The notes under the pieces: model-generated
Seen by the model: only the letters and a program-made list of their open reading frames with translations
What the model was told of the DNA's origin: nothing
Databases searched by the model: none
Translations under genes and position numbers: made by a program
DNA from: Prauserella alba
Lineage (GTDB): Bacteria; Actinomycetota; Actinomycetes; Mycobacteriales; Pseudonocardiaceae
Assembly: GCF_024171735.1 (NCBI RefSeq)
Contig: NZ_JAMTCH010000006.1
Location: 1 to 64,000 of the forward strand
DNA length: 64,000 nucleotides
Direction of reading: 5' to 3'
Shown here: positions 29,460-39,304 of the stretch, one piece after another
Layout: every line of letters starts with the position of its first letter
Position numbering within the stretch: position 1 is the first letter of the stretch

Positions 29460-30307
29460 ACCGTCCCGAAGTGGCCGTCCCCGCGGCGGCGCTGCTCGGT
29501 GAGGGGCCCACGTGGGACGCCTACGCGCAGCGGCTCGTCTGGGTCGACATCCTCTCCTCGCGGGTGCACACCTACGATCCGGTCACGGGTGCGACGAGCA
29601 CGCTGGAGACGGGCCAGCACGTGGGCGCGGCCAAACCGCGTGCGGGCGGACGCGGACTGGTGGTGAACCTCCGTGAGGGCATCGGCCTCTACGACCCTGA
29701 CGGCGGATTCCGCTGGCTGCACCACGAACCCGTCGCCGACCGGCGCGGCAACGACGCCGCCGTGGCTCCCGACGGCGCACTGTGGGCGGGCACGATGCGC
29801 TACGACGAGGCTCCCGGCGGCGGCACCCTGAGCCGGTTCGCCGCGGACGGCTCCTCGGTCGCCGTGCTCACGGACGTGACGGTGAGCAACGGCACCGGAT
29901 GGAGCCCCGACGGGCGTGCGATGTACTACGTGGACACTCCCACCCGGCGGATCGACGTGTTCGAGGTGAGCGGCGCCCACTCGGTGGTCCGGCGCGAGCC
30001 GCTGGCCGTCATCGAAGCGGGGGCGGGTTTTCCCGACGGACTGTGCGTGGACGCCGACGGATGCGTGTGGGTCGCGTTGTGGTCGGGCGGTGCCGTGCGC
30101 CGTTACACGCCCGAAGGGCGGCTCGACCGGACCGTGCCGCTTCCCGTCAGCCATCCGACGGCGTGTGCGTTCGCGGGGCCGGCGCTGTCCGATCTGTACA
30201 TCACCACGGCGCGGGTGGATCAGGAACGGCCACCGCCCGGGGCGGGCTCGGTGTTCGTGCTGCCCAACGCCGGAGCGGGCCTGGCCCCACCCGCGTTCGC
30301 GGGCTGA
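29456..30307 (+). CDS. SMP-30/gluconolactonase-family lactonase
   Basis: Calcium or zinc beta-propeller that opens sugar lactones. The 283 residues match the family: LLGEGPTWDAYAQRLVWVDI (metal-binding Glu near residue 15), NDAAVAPDGALWAGTM (Asn/Asp), SNGTGWSPDGRAMYYVDT with active-site Asn and Asp, and GFPDGLCVDADGCVWVALW. GTG 29456 overlaps the regulator stop by four bases. It would act between the sugar dehydrogenase and the acid dehydratase encoded on the opposite strand. Confidence 0.92.
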   Translation: MNRPEVAVPAAALLGEGPTWDAYAQRLVWVDILSSRVHTYDPVTGATSTLETGQHVGAAKPRAGGRGLVVNLREGIGLYDPDGGFRWLHHEPVADRRGNDAAVAPDGALWAGTMRYDEAPGGGTLSRFAADGSSVAVLTDVTVSNGTGWSPDGRAMYYVDTPTRRIDVFEVSGAHSVVRREPLAVIEAGAGFPDGLCVDADGCVWVALWSGGAVRRYTPEGRLDRTVPLPVSHPTACAFAGPALSDLYITTARVDQERPPPGAGSVFVLPNAGAGLAPPAFAG

Positions 30308-30322
30308 GGCCAGGCCCGACCG

Positions 30323-31561
30323 TCACGTCGTCGTCGCTCGGCGCTTGTTCCACACGTCGAAGCCGACGGCCGCCAGCAGTACGAGTCCCTTGATCACCTG
30401 CTGGACGTCGGTGCCGATCCCGACGAGTGACATGCCGTTGTTCAGCACGCCCAGCACCAGTCCGCCGATCACCGCGCCCACGACGGTGCCGACACCCCCG
30501 CGCATCGACGCGCCGCCGATGAACGCCGCGGCGATCGCCTCCAGCTCGAACATGAGCCCCGCCTGCGGAGTGGCGGCGTTGAGGCGCGCGGCGTACACAC
30601 ATCCTGCCAGGGCGGCCAGCACACCCATGTTGACGAACACGAGGAACGTCACGCGCTTGTCACGCACGCCGGAGAGCTTGGCCGCCGCCTTGTTGCCGCC
30701 GAGTGCGTAGATGTGCCTGCCGATGACGGCGTTGCGCATGACATAGCCCAGCACGAGCACCAACCCGCACAGGATGAGCAGTACGACCGGAACCCCGTGA
30801 TAGCTGGCCAGCGTGAGCGTGACGACCACGACCGCGGCCGCCATCGCGGCACACTTCGCTCCGAACAGCGCCGGAGGCAGCACCGGGAGTTCGTGGGCCC
30901 GCTGGCGCCTGCGGTCCCGCACCTGCTGCACCACCAGCGCCACGACCGCAAGCAGGCCGAGCACGAGCGTGGGGTTGTGATACTGCGTGTAGGGCCCCAT
31001 CTCCGGGATGAAGCCTTGCGCGATCTGCTGGAACCCTCCGGGGAACGGGGCCACCGACTGTCCTTCGAGGACGATCTGCGTCGCGCCGCGGAAGAGCAGC
31101 ATCCCCGCCAGTGTCACGATGAACGACGGGATGCCGACGTAGGCGATCCAGAATCCCTGCCATGCGCCTGCGACCGCCCCGATGGCCAGTGACAGCACGA
31201 GGGCCACGACCCACGGCAGGTTGTAGTCGACCATCATGACGGCCGCTATCGCGCCGACGAAGGCGACGAGCGAACCGACGGACAGGTCGATGTGCCCGGC
31301 GATGATCACGACCATCATGCCGATCGCCAGGATCAGGATGTAGCTGTTCTGCTGCACCAGGTTCGACACGTTGTTGGGCAGCAACAGCGTGCCGTCGGTC
31401 CAGATCTGGAACAGCAGGACGATCAGCGCCAGCGCGATGAGCATGCCGTACTGGCGCACATTGTTGCGCAGGACGTCGAGCAGGATCGCGCCCGTGGACC
31501 GTTCCTCGGGCAGGTGATCCGGCGCAGGCGCGTCGGGGGTGCGGTCTTGTGTCGTGGTCAT
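30323..31561 (-). CDS. Sugar ABC transporter permease, GguB/MmsB type
   Basis: Membrane channel of the CUT2-class importer. The 412-residue protein has about ten hydrophobic segments, starting at [15 protein letters not shown], with the family block [19 protein letters not shown] near residue 85, [16 protein letters not shown] near 150, the coupling-helix region [14 protein letters not shown] near 290 and [16 protein letters not shown] near 345. ATG 31561 overlaps the ATPase stop by four bases. It ends 15 bases from the convergent lactonase gene. Confidence 0.93.
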   Translation of the reverse strand: MTTTQDRTPDAPAPDHLPEERSTGAILLDVLRNNVRQYGMLIALALIVLLFQIWTDGTLLLPNNVSNLVQQNSYILILAIGMMVVIIAGHIDLSVGSLVAFVGAIAAVMMVDYNLPWVVALVLSLAIGAVAGAWQGFWIAYVGIPSFIVTLAGMLLFRGATQIVLEGQSVAPFPGGFQQIAQGFIPEMGPYTQYHNPTLVLGLLAVVALVVQQVRDRRRQRAHELPVLPPALFGAKCAAMAAAVVVVTLTLASYHGVPVVLLILCGLVLVLGYVMRNAVIGRHIYALGGNKAAAKLSGVRDKRVTFLVFVNMGVLAALAGCVYAARLNAATPQAGLMFELEAIAAAFIGGASMRGGVGTVVGAVIGGLVLGVLNNGMSLVGIGTDVQQVIKGLVLLAAVGFDVWNKRRATTT

Positions 31562-33186
31562 GTGGGGACCTTCAGTTCGGCGTCCGCGGTCATGTACCGC
31601 ATGAGCAGTTCCTGCGTGGCGTTCTCCCGGCCGACCTCACCGGTCAGGCGGCCGGCCGACATCGCGTAGATGCGGTCGCACATGCCGAGCAGTTCGGGAA
31701 GTTCCGACGAGATGAACAGCACGGCCTTGCCTTCCGCGGCGAGCCGTTCGACCACGGTGTAGATCTCGAACTTCGAGCCGACGTCGATGCCGCGTGTCGG
31801 TTCGTCGAGAATCAGCACGTCCGGGTCGGCGTGGATCCACTTGCTGAGCACGACCTTCTGCTGGTTGCCACCGCTGAGCCGGTCGACCGGTTCGAACACC
31901 GTCGGGGTCTTGATGTTCATCGACTGCCGGTAACGCTCGGCCACCTGTTGTTCCTCGTGCTCGTCGACGGCTCCGCGCCGGGTCATCCCCGGTAGCGAGG
32001 TGAGCGAGATGTTGCGGTGCACCGTGTCGATGAGGTTCAGGCCGAACGTCTTGCGGTCCTCGGTGACGTAGGCGATGCCGTGCGCGATCGCCTCGGGAAC
32101 CGTCCGGGTACGGACCGGATTCCCGTTGACAGCAACGGTTCCGCCGTCGTAGATGCCGTAACTGCGGCCGAACACGTTCATGGCCAGTTCGGTCCGGCCC
32201 GCCCCCATCAGCCCGGCGATGCCGACGATCTCACCGCGGTGCACGGTCAGTGAGACGTCGTCGACGACCGTGCGCTGCTCGGTCGGATGCCGAACCGTCC
32301 ATCCCGACACCTCGAACGCGACCTGTCCCGCACCGGCGCCCCGGTAGGTGCGGCGTTCGGGGAACCGGCTGCCGAGATCGCGGCCGACCATGCCGCGGAT
32401 GATGCGGTCCTCGGACAGTTCCGGTGCGGCGTCGGGCGTCTCGCGCACCCGCAGTGTCTCCACGCTGCGCCCGTCACGCAGGATCGTGACGGAGTCGGCG
32501 ATCCTGCGGATCTCCTCCAGCTTGTGCGAGATGGCGATGCACGCGATGCCCTCGTCCCGCAGATCCAGGATCAGTTGCAGGAGGTTCCGGCTGTCCTCGT
32601 CGTTCAGCGCGGCCGTCGGCTCGTCCAGGATGAGCAGCGCCACCTCTTTGGACAGTGCCTTGGCGATCTCGACGAGCTGTTGTTTACCCACCCCCAGTTC
32701 GCCCACCCGGGTCTGCGGGTTGTCCGGAAGCCCGACCCGCCGCAGCAGTCGCGCCGCCGCGCGCAGCGTGGCACCCCAGCTGATGATGCCCCTGGATGCC
32801 TGTTCGTTGCCGAGAAAGATGTTCTCGGCGATCGACAGTTCCGGCACGAGCGCCAGTTCCTGATGGATGATGACGATGCCGCGGCGCTCGCTCTCGGCGA
32901 TGTCGCGGAACGCGACCGGCTCGCCCCGGAACTCGATCTCGCCGTCGTAGCTGCCGTGCGGATGGACGCCGCTCAGCACCTTCATCAGGGTCGACTTGCC
33001 CGCCCCGTTCTCACCGCACACGGCGTGGATCTCCCGTGGCCGCACGGCCAGGTCGACCCCGGCCAGAGCCGTGACGCCGGGGAACGTCTTCGTGATGCCC
33101 CGCATCTCCAGCACCGGCGCGGCCTCGTCGCGGCCGCGCGCGCCGCCGGTGGTGGTGGTGGTGGTGTCGCTGCCGGTCGCCGTCAT
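31558..33186 (-). CDS. Sugar ABC transporter ATPase, GguA/MmsA type
   Basis: Energises sugar import. The 542-residue protein carries two ABC domains, as in RbsA/XylG: first Walker [18 protein letters not shown] near residue 55, with [15 protein letters not shown] and [11 protein letters not shown]; the second domain has [18 protein letters not shown], the signature [14 protein letters not shown] and [13 protein letters not shown]. It overlaps the binding-protein and permease genes by four bases on each side. Confidence 0.95.
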   Translation of the reverse strand: MTATGSDTTTTTTGGARGRDEAAPVLEMRGITKTFPGVTALAGVDLAVRPREIHAVCGENGAGKSTLMKVLSGVHPHGSYDGEIEFRGEPVAFRDIAESERRGIVIIHQELALVPELSIAENIFLGNEQASRGIISWGATLRAAARLLRRVGLPDNPQTRVGELGVGKQQLVEIAKALSKEVALLILDEPTAALNDEDSRNLLQLILDLRDEGIACIAISHKLEEIRRIADSVTILRDGRSVETLRVRETPDAAPELSEDRIIRGMVGRDLGSRFPERRTYRGAGAGQVAFEVSGWTVRHPTEQRTVVDDVSLTVHRGEIVGIAGLMGAGRTELAMNVFGRSYGIYDGGTVAVNGNPVRTRTVPEAIAHGIAYVTEDRKTFGLNLIDTVHRNISLTSLPGMTRRGAVDEHEEQQVAERYRQSMNIKTPTVFEPVDRLSGGNQQKVVLSKWIHADPDVLILDEPTRGIDVGSKFEIYTVVERLAAEGKAVLFISSELPELLGMCDRIYAMSAGRLTGEVGRENATQELLMRYMTADAELKVPT

Positions 33187-34313
33187 TCGATCTGCCCCGC
33201 CTTGTAGTAGCCCTCGTCGACGAGCAGCTGCACGTTGGACTCGTCGATGCTGACGGGGTCGAGCAGGTAGGACGGCACGACCTTCACGCCGTTGTCGTAG
33301 TCGGTCGTGTTGTTGAACTCCGGTTTCTCGCCGGTCAGCAGCGCGTCGCCCATCCGCACCGCCTGGTCGGCGAGTTCGCGGGTGTCCTTGAACACGGTCT
33401 GGGTCTGCTGGCCCGCGACGATCGACTTGATCGACGCGAGTTCGGCGTCCTGCCCGGTGACCACGGGATACGGCTGGTCCTCGCCGCCGTATCCGGCGCT
33501 CTTGAGCGCCGAGATCACGCCGATGGAGATGCCGTCGTACGGCGAGAGCACCGCGTCGAGGTCGGTGGTGCCGTAGTGGCGGCTGAGCAGGTCGTCCATG
33601 CGCTTCTGGGCCGTACCACCGTCCCAGCGCAACGTCGTGGCCTGGTTCATCCGGGTCTGCTCGCTGCGGACCTCGAGCTGCCCGCTCTCCAGGTACGGCC
33701 GCAGCACGCTCATGGCGCCGTTCCAGAAGTAGCGGGTGTTGTTGTCGTCCGGCGAACCGGCGAACAGCTCGATGGTGAACGTCTCGTTCGGACGGTCGTC
33801 GAGCCCCAGTGCGTCCACGATGTACTGCCCCTGCAGCCGGCCGACCCGCTCGTTGTCGAACGAGGCGTAGCCGTCCACGTGCTCGGTGCCCATGAGGAGC
33901 CGGTCGTAGGCGATCACCTTGGTGCCGGCGTCCTCGGCGCGCTGCAGCACGTTCGTCAGCGCAGAACCGTCGATGGCTGCCACGACCAGCAGTTCGTGCC
34001 CCTTGGTGATCATGTTCTCGATCTGGGCGACCTGGTTCTCCACCTTGTCGTCGCCGTACTGGAGATCGGTCTTGTACCCGGCCTTGCGGAACTCCTCGGC
34101 CATGTTCCGGCCGTCGGCGATCCAGCGTTCCGACGATTTGGTCGGCATGGCCAGGCCGACGGTCGAGCCCTTGCCGCCCTCCGGTTGGTAGCGGCTGCCG
34201 CCGCGGGCCTCCTGCCCGCAGGCCGCCAGGGCTGCGACGAGTGCGACGGCGGCCACGGCGGCGGTCGCGGCCCTCGCCACGCTGCGAGCGCCGCGCCCCA
34301 CGCGGTTGCGCAT
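33183..34313 (-). CDS. ChvE-type sugar-binding lipoprotein
   Basis: Extracellular substrate-binding protein of the importer, family ChvE (galactose, glucose, arabinose and similar sugars). The 376-residue precursor has a signal peptide ending in the lipobox LAAC near residue 26. The mature part has [79 protein letters not shown] and [22 protein letters not shown] 34313 follows AAAGGAG; the preceding TTG is not used. It starts two bases after the upstream stop. Confidence 0.95.
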   Translation of the reverse strand: MRNRVGRGARSVARAATAAVAAVALVAALAACGQEARGGSRYQPEGGKGSTVGLAMPTKSSERWIADGRNMAEEFRKAGYKTDLQYGDDKVENQVAQIENMITKGHELLVVAAIDGSALTNVLQRAEDAGTKVIAYDRLLMGTEHVDGYASFDNERVGRLQGQYIVDALGLDDRPNETFTIELFAGSPDDNNTRYFWNGAMSVLRPYLESGQLEVRSEQTRMNQATTLRWDGGTAQKRMDDLLSRHYGTTDLDAVLSPYDGISIGVISALKSAGYGGEDQPYPVVTGQDAELASIKSIVAGQQTQTVFKDTRELADQAVRMGDALLTGEKPEFNNTTDYDNGVKVVPSYLLDPVSIDESNVQLLVDEGYYKAGQIE

Positions 34314-34315
34314 GG

Positions 34316-35293
34316 TCAACTCCTTTCCGGTGTCGGGAACCGCCGGAGCGCGCCCGGTGCGCGGGACCCGAGGGGTGCCATGTCCCCGTCGGCGCCGTGG
34401 CGGGCGAGCAGGTCGAGCGCGAGCCGGCCGCGCCGCACCCGCTCCCGAGCGGTGTCGAGGGTCACGTCACGCAAGTGTGCGCCGTACGGATAGATGCCGG
34501 GAGCTTTGCTGAGGCCGAACTTCAGATAGAGCGGTGCGCCGCGGCGGATGAACTCGGCCGTGTCGTACATGCGCACATAGCCGCCGAGATCGTCCGGCGC
34601 CTCGAGGTACAGGTCCATCGGCGCGCGCGAGACGCGGCGGATCTCGGTGAGCTGATCCAGCGCGAGGTCGGAGGGGATGTTCACCGAGTCGGCGCCGAGG
34701 CCCTCCCACACGGCGTACGCGGCGGGGTTGACCGGTCCGACGAGCGCCGAGACCTTGAACGCGGTGTCCGCGGGCAGTGCACCGGTCTCGCGCAGCCGGT
34801 GCAGTGTCCACAGCACCCCTTCGTCGGCGACGAGCAGGCAGCGCACACCGAGCTCGGTGGCCCGCAGTGCGTCCTCGACGCAGCCCGCCACCGACGCGTG
34901 GCCGCGGGCCCGCAACCCGCCGCCGCCCGACGGGGTCCGGGTGGCGGCGCCGATGTCCCACGTGCCGCGGGGTCCGGTGAACAGGCAGAGTTCGACGTCC
35001 CGCTCCGCACAGGCCTCGACCATCTCGGTGATCTCGGCGTCGGTCAGCATCCACACACCGCTGCCCTGGCTGATCCGGTGCACGGGTACGTCCAGCCGCG
35101 TCGCCTCCTTCAGCACGGTGGCGAGCGCCTCGGGCCCTTCCACCGAGGGGATCTCGGTGCGCCACGTCCCACCGCCGGGGAACGTGTGCGGCGATGTGTG
35201 CGCCGGATCCGGTGGGGCCGCGCCCATACCGACGAGGTCGAGCGCTGCCGCACCCGGCCTTCGCGGCGGCTGGGATCGGTCCGGTGCTGTCAT
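34316..35293 (-). CDS. U32-like TIM-barrel protein of unknown function
   Basis: The 325-residue product is not assigned to a characterised enzyme. It resembles the TIM-barrel part of U32 peptidases: [20 protein letters not shown] near residue 170, then [20 protein letters not shown], then [20 protein letters not shown] near 230, and the distinctive [15 protein letters not shown] and [17 protein letters not shown] near 265-290. The cysteine cluster of U32 peptidases is absent. ATG 35293 (TAPDRSQP) has AAGGAG nearby. It sits between the dehydrogenase and transporter genes, so it may perform the missing step after dehydration; that is inference only. Confidence 0.65.
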   Translation of the reverse strand: MTAPDRSQPPRRPGAAALDLVGMGAAPPDPAHTSPHTFPGGGTWRTEIPSVEGPEALATVLKEATRLDVPVHRISQGSGVWMLTDAEITEMVEACAERDVELCLFTGPRGTWDIGAATRTPSGGGGLRARGHASVAGCVEDALRATELGVRCLLVADEGVLWTLHRLRETGALPADTAFKVSALVGPVNPAAYAVWEGLGADSVNIPSDLALDQLTEIRRVSRAPMDLYLEAPDDLGGYVRMYDTAEFIRRGAPLYLKFGLSKAPGIYPYGAHLRDVTLDTARERVRRGRLALDLLARHGADGDMAPLGSRAPGALRRFPTPERS

Positions 35294-35316
35294 GGGACTC
35301 CTTCCCGTCGAGGGAT

Positions 35317-36345
35317 TCAGGGGGTCAGCAGGACCTTGCAGACGGCCGGGTCGCCGGAGCCGACGAGTTCGACCGCCTCGGCGAACTGCTCCAGCGACCT
35401 GCGGTGAGTGATCAGGGGCGCGGTGCGGAGCAGTCCGGTGGCGAACGCGCGGACGGCGTACGACCACGCGCGCGGCGGTGCGCCGAACACGGTGCGCACG
35501 TCAAGCCGCCGCACGACGAGATCGGTCGGATCGAGACCGGTCGCACCCGCTTCAGGAATGCCGGTGAGGACCAGCCTGCCGCCGCGGCGCACGAGTGTGG
35601 CCGCCGTGTGCGCCGACGTCGGGGCTCCCGCTGTCTCGACCACCACGTCGAAGCGGCCGGCCAGCGATGCGTCCGGATGGCCACCGCTGCCCAGCGCATC
35701 CTTGCCGAGGAAGGAGTCCGCGCCGAGTTCCTTCGCCAGCCCCGCACGCTCGGGCCCACCTCCGATCAGCAACAGCTCGGCGGGCGAGCCCGCCGCGAGC
35801 AGTTGCAGCGCGGTCAGGCCCAACGCTCCGTCCCCGACGACGGCGACCCTGTCCCCTGCCGTCGCCGCCGCGGCGAGCACCGCCGCCGCGCTGCACGCCG
35901 CCGGTTCCAGCAGCGCGGCAGCGGTCAGGTCGGCCTCGTCGGGCAACGGGTGCAGCAACCGCGCCGGCAGTGTGAGCGTGTCGGCCATGGCTCCCTGACG
36001 CGTGAAGCCGGTCTCGTCGTAGCCGGCCGTGCAGAGCGTCGGATCCCCGTCGCGGCACCGCGCACAAGTCTGGCAGTTGCGGAAGCCCTCACCGACGACC
36101 TTGCGGCCCACCAACGCCGGCTCGACGCTCTCCCCGGCCGTCTCGACCACGCCCGACCACTCGTGGCCCGGGGTGACCGGGTATCGCACGTACTCGGCGG
36201 GCCGGGTGCCGCGGAACAGCTCCCGGTCGCTGCCGCACAGCCCGCACGCGTGCACCCGCACCAGCGCCTCGCCCTGGCCGGGCGCCCGCGGCGCGGTCTC
36301 GGCCAACCGGAAACGGCCGGGCCCGTCGACGACGACGGCGGTCAC
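35317..36345 (-). CDS. Zinc-dependent alcohol/sugar dehydrogenase
   Basis: Medium-chain dehydrogenase, probably oxidising a sugar or polyol. The 342-residue product has the catalytic-zinc ligands in HACGLCGSDREL and GHEWSG, the structural-zinc set CQTCARCRDGDPTLC near residue 90, and a Rossmann core with VAVVGDGALGLTALQLL near 165. GTG 36345 overlaps the dehydratase stop by four bases. The cluster suggests an oxidative pathway: dehydrogenase, lactonase, dehydratase. Confidence 0.9.
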   Translation of the reverse strand: MTAVVVDGPGRFRLAETAPRAPGQGEALVRVHACGLCGSDRELFRGTRPAEYVRYPVTPGHEWSGVVETAGESVEPALVGRKVVGEGFRNCQTCARCRDGDPTLCTAGYDETGFTRQGAMADTLTLPARLLHPLPDEADLTAAALLEPAACSAAAVLAAAATAGDRVAVVGDGALGLTALQLLAAGSPAELLLIGGGPERAGLAKELGADSFLGKDALGSGGHPDASLAGRFDVVVETAGAPTSAHTAATLVRRGGRLVLTGIPEAGATGLDPTDLVVRRLDVRTVFGAPPRAWSYAVRAFATGLLRTAPLITHRRSLEQFAEAVELVGSGDPAVCKVLLTP

Positions 36346-37499
36346 GCCGAGTCCGTCGGATCGCGCTTCTCCCAGCCTTCGGCCCACAGGTCGAAATGCG
36401 CCCGCTGTTTCGGGAACTCGGCGGCGGCGTCGGTGTCGAGTTCGACGCCGAGCCCCGGCTCCTCCGGCAGCCGGAAGTACCCGTCGACGACCTGGGGCGC
36501 TCCCGTGACGACATGTGTGATCTCCGCGTCGGCGAAGTCGTTGAAGTGTTCGAGGATCTTGAAGTTGGGGGTGCATCCCGCCAGCTGCAGCGAGGCGGCG
36601 GTCAGCACCGAACCGCCGACGTTGTGCGGCGCGACGAGCATGTAGTGGGTTTCCGCGGTGGCCGCGAGCTTGCGGGTCTCCGCGATGCCGCCGAGGTGCC
36701 CGACGTCCGGCTGCAGGATGTCGACGGCCTGCGAGTCGAACAGTTCGCGGAACTCGATGCGGTCGTGGATGCGCTCACCGGTGGCGATCGGCGCGTCGAC
36801 CTTGCCCGCCACCTTCTCCAGCGCCTTCAGGTTCTCCGGCGGAACGGGTTCCTCGATCCACGCGGGTTTGTACGGTGCGAGCTCCCTCGCCAGCCGGATC
36901 GCCGTCGCGGGACTGAACCGGCCGTGCATCTCGAGCATGAGTTCGCACTCGTCGCCGATGGCGTCGCGCACGGCTTCGATGAGCGAGACGGCGTAGCTGG
37001 TCGCGTCGTGGTCGAGTTCGAGATAGCCGGTGCCGAACGGGTCGATCTTCAGGGCGCGGTATCCGCGTTCGACGACGGTGCGCGCCGCGGCGTGGTACGC
37101 CTCGGGCGTCCGTTCGGTGGTGTACCAGCCGTTGGCGTAGGCCTTCACGCGGTCGGTGACCTTGCCGCCCAGCAGCTGCCACACCGGAACGCCGAGCGCC
37201 TTGCCCTTGATGTCCCAGCACGCCATCTCGACGCAGGCGATGCCCGACATGACGATCTCGCCCGCCCTGCCGAAGTCGCCGTACTTCATCCGGCGCACCA
37301 GATCCTCGATCGCGAACGGGTCGGACCCGGCGATGTGGTTGCGCTCGGCCTCACGCAGATAACCGAGCAAGGCCTCGGTGTGGCCCAACATGCGCGTCTC
37401 GCCGACGCCCGTCAGGCCGTCATCGGTGTGGACGAGCACATAGGTCAGGTTCCGCCACGGAGTCCCGACGACGTGCGTACTGATTCCGGTGACCTTCAC
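36342..37499 (-). CDS. Sugar-acid dehydratase, enolase superfamily (MR/MLE)
   Basis: Mg-dependent dehydration of an aldonate such as galactonate to a 2-keto-3-deoxy acid is likely. The 385-residue product has the capping domain, then barrel motifs: base-bearing ALKIDPFG near residue 155, EMHGRFSPA near 192, the metal ligand Glu in WIEEPVPPEN, and GERIH near 245. The catalytic His lies in VAPHNVGGSV. The galactonate-dehydratase subgroup fits best, but the exact sugar acid is undecided. GTG 37499 starts the six-gene operon that continues to the permease at 30323. Confidence 0.9.
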   Translation of the reverse strand: MKVTGISTHVVGTPWRNLTYVLVHTDDGLTGVGETRMLGHTEALLGYLREAERNHIAGSDPFAIEDLVRRMKYGDFGRAGEIVMSGIACVEMACWDIKGKALGVPVWQLLGGKVTDRVKAYANGWYTTERTPEAYHAAARTVVERGYRALKIDPFGTGYLELDHDATSYAVSLIEAVRDAIGDECELMLEMHGRFSPATAIRLARELAPYKPAWIEEPVPPENLKALEKVAGKVDAPIATGERIHDRIEFRELFDSQAVDILQPDVGHLGGIAETRKLAATAETHYMLVAPHNVGGSVLTAASLQLAGCTPNFKILEHFNDFADAEITHVVTGAPQVVDGYFRLPEEPGLGVELDTDAAAEFPKQRAHFDLWAEGWEKRDPTDSA

Positions 37500-37512
37500 A
37501 AGCACACCCCGA

Positions 37513-37583
37513 TGTGTGTTCGAGATTTCGGACGTCGTTCGAAATACAGACCAGAACTTATGCGTCACCCACTCGTGAGTCAA
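37513..37583 (-). promoter_or_regulatory. Promoter and IclR-type operator of the sugar-acid operon
   Basis: On the minus strand: -35 TTGACT (37583-37578), 17-base spacer, -10 TAAGTT (37560-37555). Directly downstream, at 37550-37513, lies a site sharing GTATTTCGA, CGACGTCCG and CGAACACA, in that order, with the operator before the IclR gene (28635-28677). It would cover the transcription start, as expected for repression. The similarity is seen; IclR control is inferred. Confidence 0.75.
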
Positions 37584-37624
37584 TGGACTGTTCCGGCGAC
37601 ACCGACGTCCCGCCGGTCACGACG

Positions 37625-37658
37625 AGGGGGTGCGCACCGTCGCCGGTGCGCACCCCCT
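37625..37658. terminator. 15-bp terminator hairpin after the methyltransferase gene
   Basis: Arms 37625-37639 and 37644-37658 pair over 15 bp around a four-base loop. It lies about 30 bases past the stop of the minus-strand methyltransferase gene and before the sugar-acid operon promoter, insulating the two. Confidence 0.75.
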
Positions 37659-37687
37659 TCGTAACCGCGAGCCCTCGGCAGGCAACC

Positions 37688-38335
37688 TCAGTCGTGTCGC
37701 AGCCGTGCCAGCCACGCGGGGAGGTCGACGACGGTGCCGGGCGCGACACCGAGCGCCTCGGCGTCGGCTCCCCGGGCGACCGCACGGTAGCGGTCCGGGG
37801 TCAACTCCTCGACCGTCCAGCCGTCGGCGAACGCCTCCCGGATCGCCGACTCGCCGATCCTCGGCCCGAAACCGGGTTCCTCGCTCTCCGCGAGTGCCAG
37901 CACGTGCACCACTCCGCCGGGGCGCGTGATCCGGTGCAGCACATCGGCGTACCGTCGCTGATCCCCGGCTTCGAACACGTGGAACAGGGCGCTGTCGACG
38001 ACCGTGTCGAACAGGTCGCCGACGTCGGCGACCACACGGTCCAGGTCAAACGCGTCCGCGACACGGAAAGCGGCGTCGACCCCGCGGGACCGGGCCAGCC
38101 CCGCTGCCCGTTCCACAGCGTGCGGCGCGAAATCGACGCCGAGCACGTCGTATCCGCGGCCGGCGAGCAACACGGCGTGCTCACCGGTTCCACACCCGGC
38201 GTCGAGCACCCTGCCACCGATCCTGCCGGCCCGTTCCAGTTCCACGACCGCGGGTTGCGGCTCGTCGATCACCCAGGGCGCGCCGCCCCCGGTGTAGGAC
38301 TCGTCGAAGTTGCGCTGTGCCACGGTGTCGGTCAT
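37688..38335 (-). CDS. Class I SAM-dependent methyltransferase (paralogue A)
   Basis: Small-molecule methyltransferase of unknown substrate, resembling the thiol-methyltransferase-like group with an N-terminal FDESYTGGGAPWVIDEPQP. The 215-residue product has motif I VLDAGCGTGEHAVLLA near residue 45, GYDVLGVDFAPHAVERA, and SALFHVFEAGDQRRYADVLH near 125. ATG 38335 has GGAGAGG upstream. It is a close tandem paralogue of the next gene, sharing most of its length. Confidence 0.87.
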   Translation of the reverse strand: MTDTVAQRNFDESYTGGGAPWVIDEPQPAVVELERAGRIGGRVLDAGCGTGEHAVLLAGRGYDVLGVDFAPHAVERAAGLARSRGVDAAFRVADAFDLDRVVADVGDLFDTVVDSALFHVFEAGDQRRYADVLHRITRPGGVVHVLALAESEEPGFGPRIGESAIREAFADGWTVEELTPDRYRAVARGADAEALGVAPGTVVDLPAWLARLRHD

Positions 38336-38378
38336 CGCTGTACCTCTCCTGCAAAGCCGGATCATCCGGCGGGTGGTC

Positions 38379-38439
38379 GGTTCGTGCGGCTCGTCGGTCC
38401 GTGCGGCTGGTAGGTCGGTGCGGCTGATCGGTGCCGCGG
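38379..38439. repeat. 17-bp tandem repeat between the paralogous methyltransferase genes
   Basis: Three consecutive 17-base units begin at 38379, 38396 and 38413 (pattern GGTYCGTGCGGCTSRTM with small changes), with a partial fourth at 38430. It lies in the 129-base spacer, upstream of paralogue A. No CRISPR character. Confidence 0.7.
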
Positions 38440-38464
38440 TGCCCCTGTCGGCCGCGACGGGGTG

Positions 38465-39121
38465 TCACTCCCGGTGGATGCGCGCCAGCCATGCGGGCAG
38501 GTCCACCGGAGCGCCCTGCCGGACGCCGAGTGCGTCGGCGTGCTCCTGCGTGTGCGCGATCGCGCGATAGCGGGAGCTCGCCAGTTCCTCGATCGTCCAG
38601 CCGTCGGCGAACGCCTCCCGGATCGCGGCGTCAGTGATCCTCGGACCGGAACCGGGGTCCTCGGTTTCGGCGAGCGCGAGAACGTGCACCGTCGAGCCGG
38701 GACGCGTGACCCGGTGCAGCGCCTCCGCGTAGCGACGCCGGTCCGCGGCCCCGAAAACGTGGAAGAGAGCGCTGTCGACGACGGTGTCGAACGCGGCACC
38801 GAGGTCCCCACCCCTCGTGCCGTCGCCGAGCGCCACGGCGTCGGCGACGTCGAACGCGGCCTGCACGCCGCGTTCGGCTGCGTTGCGGCGGGCGAGCTCC
38901 ACGGCCGCGTCCGAGAAGTCGATGCCGAGCACGTCGTAACCGCGCGCGGCGAGGTGGATGGTGTGCTCCCCGGCGCCGCAACCGGCGTCGAGCACCCGGC
39001 CCGTGATCCTGCCCATCCGCTCCAGCGTCAGAAGCTCGGGCTGGGGCTCGCCGATCACCCAGCCTGCGGTTCCCTCCGCGTAGGCGTTGTCGAATGTGTC
39101 CCGTCCGACCGTGTCCGTCAT
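38465..39121 (-). CDS. Class I SAM-dependent methyltransferase (paralogue B)
   Basis: The 218-residue protein is homologous to paralogue A across its length: FDNAYAEGTAGWVIGEPQPE, VLDAGCGAGEHTIHLAARGY near residue 44, SALFHVFGAADRRRYAEALH near 125 and the ending LPAWLARIHRE. Substrate unknown. ATG 39121 is used. Tandem duplication followed by divergence is the simplest explanation; both genes keep the cofactor motif, so both are probably active. Confidence 0.87.
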   Translation of the reverse strand: MTDTVGRDTFDNAYAEGTAGWVIGEPQPELLTLERMGRITGRVLDAGCGAGEHTIHLAARGYDVLGIDFSDAAVELARRNAAERGVQAAFDVADAVALGDGTRGGDLGAAFDTVVDSALFHVFGAADRRRYAEALHRVTRPGSTVHVLALAETEDPGSGPRITDAAIREAFADGWTIEELASSRYRAIAHTQEHADALGVRQGAPVDLPAWLARIHRE

Positions 39122-39130
39122 CGACGCTCC

Positions 39131-39189
39131 TGTCCGATGTGCTGGGTGTCCGATGTGCTGTGCGGGTGCGATGTGCTGTGCGGGTGCGA
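39131..39189. repeat. Tandem repeat upstream of methyltransferase paralogue B
   Basis: Imperfect repeats around CGATGTGCTG: units begin at 39131, 39147 and 39167 (16, 20 and 18 bases), the last two sharing TGTGCTGTGCGGGTGCGA. They lie just before the start of paralogue B and could affect its expression by slippage. Not CRISPR-like. Confidence 0.65.
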
Positions 39190-39304
39190 CCAGCGTGCAA
39201 CCTCCAGCTCGCTCGAAGTCAACCGGCGGGTGCGGGTGACGCCTGGGAACGAAGTCCGACTTCCGTGGGTTGTCGGCCCGCGAGTCCACGACCAGCCTGA
39301 TCAC

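Noticed and set aside
34314-34319. TTG start of the ChvE gene overlapping the upstream stop
   Set aside because: ATG 34313 has AAAGGAG at proper spacing and starts a standard lipoprotein signal peptide.
28500-37500. Complete Entner-Doudoroff-type sugar-acid pathway
   Set aside because: Dehydrogenase, lactonase and dehydratase are present but no kinase or aldolase can be identified here, so completeness cannot be claimed.
39131-39189. Possible CRISPR array
   Set aside because: Units are 16-20 bases, directly abutting, without spacers; the same holds for 38379-38439. No cas genes were seen.
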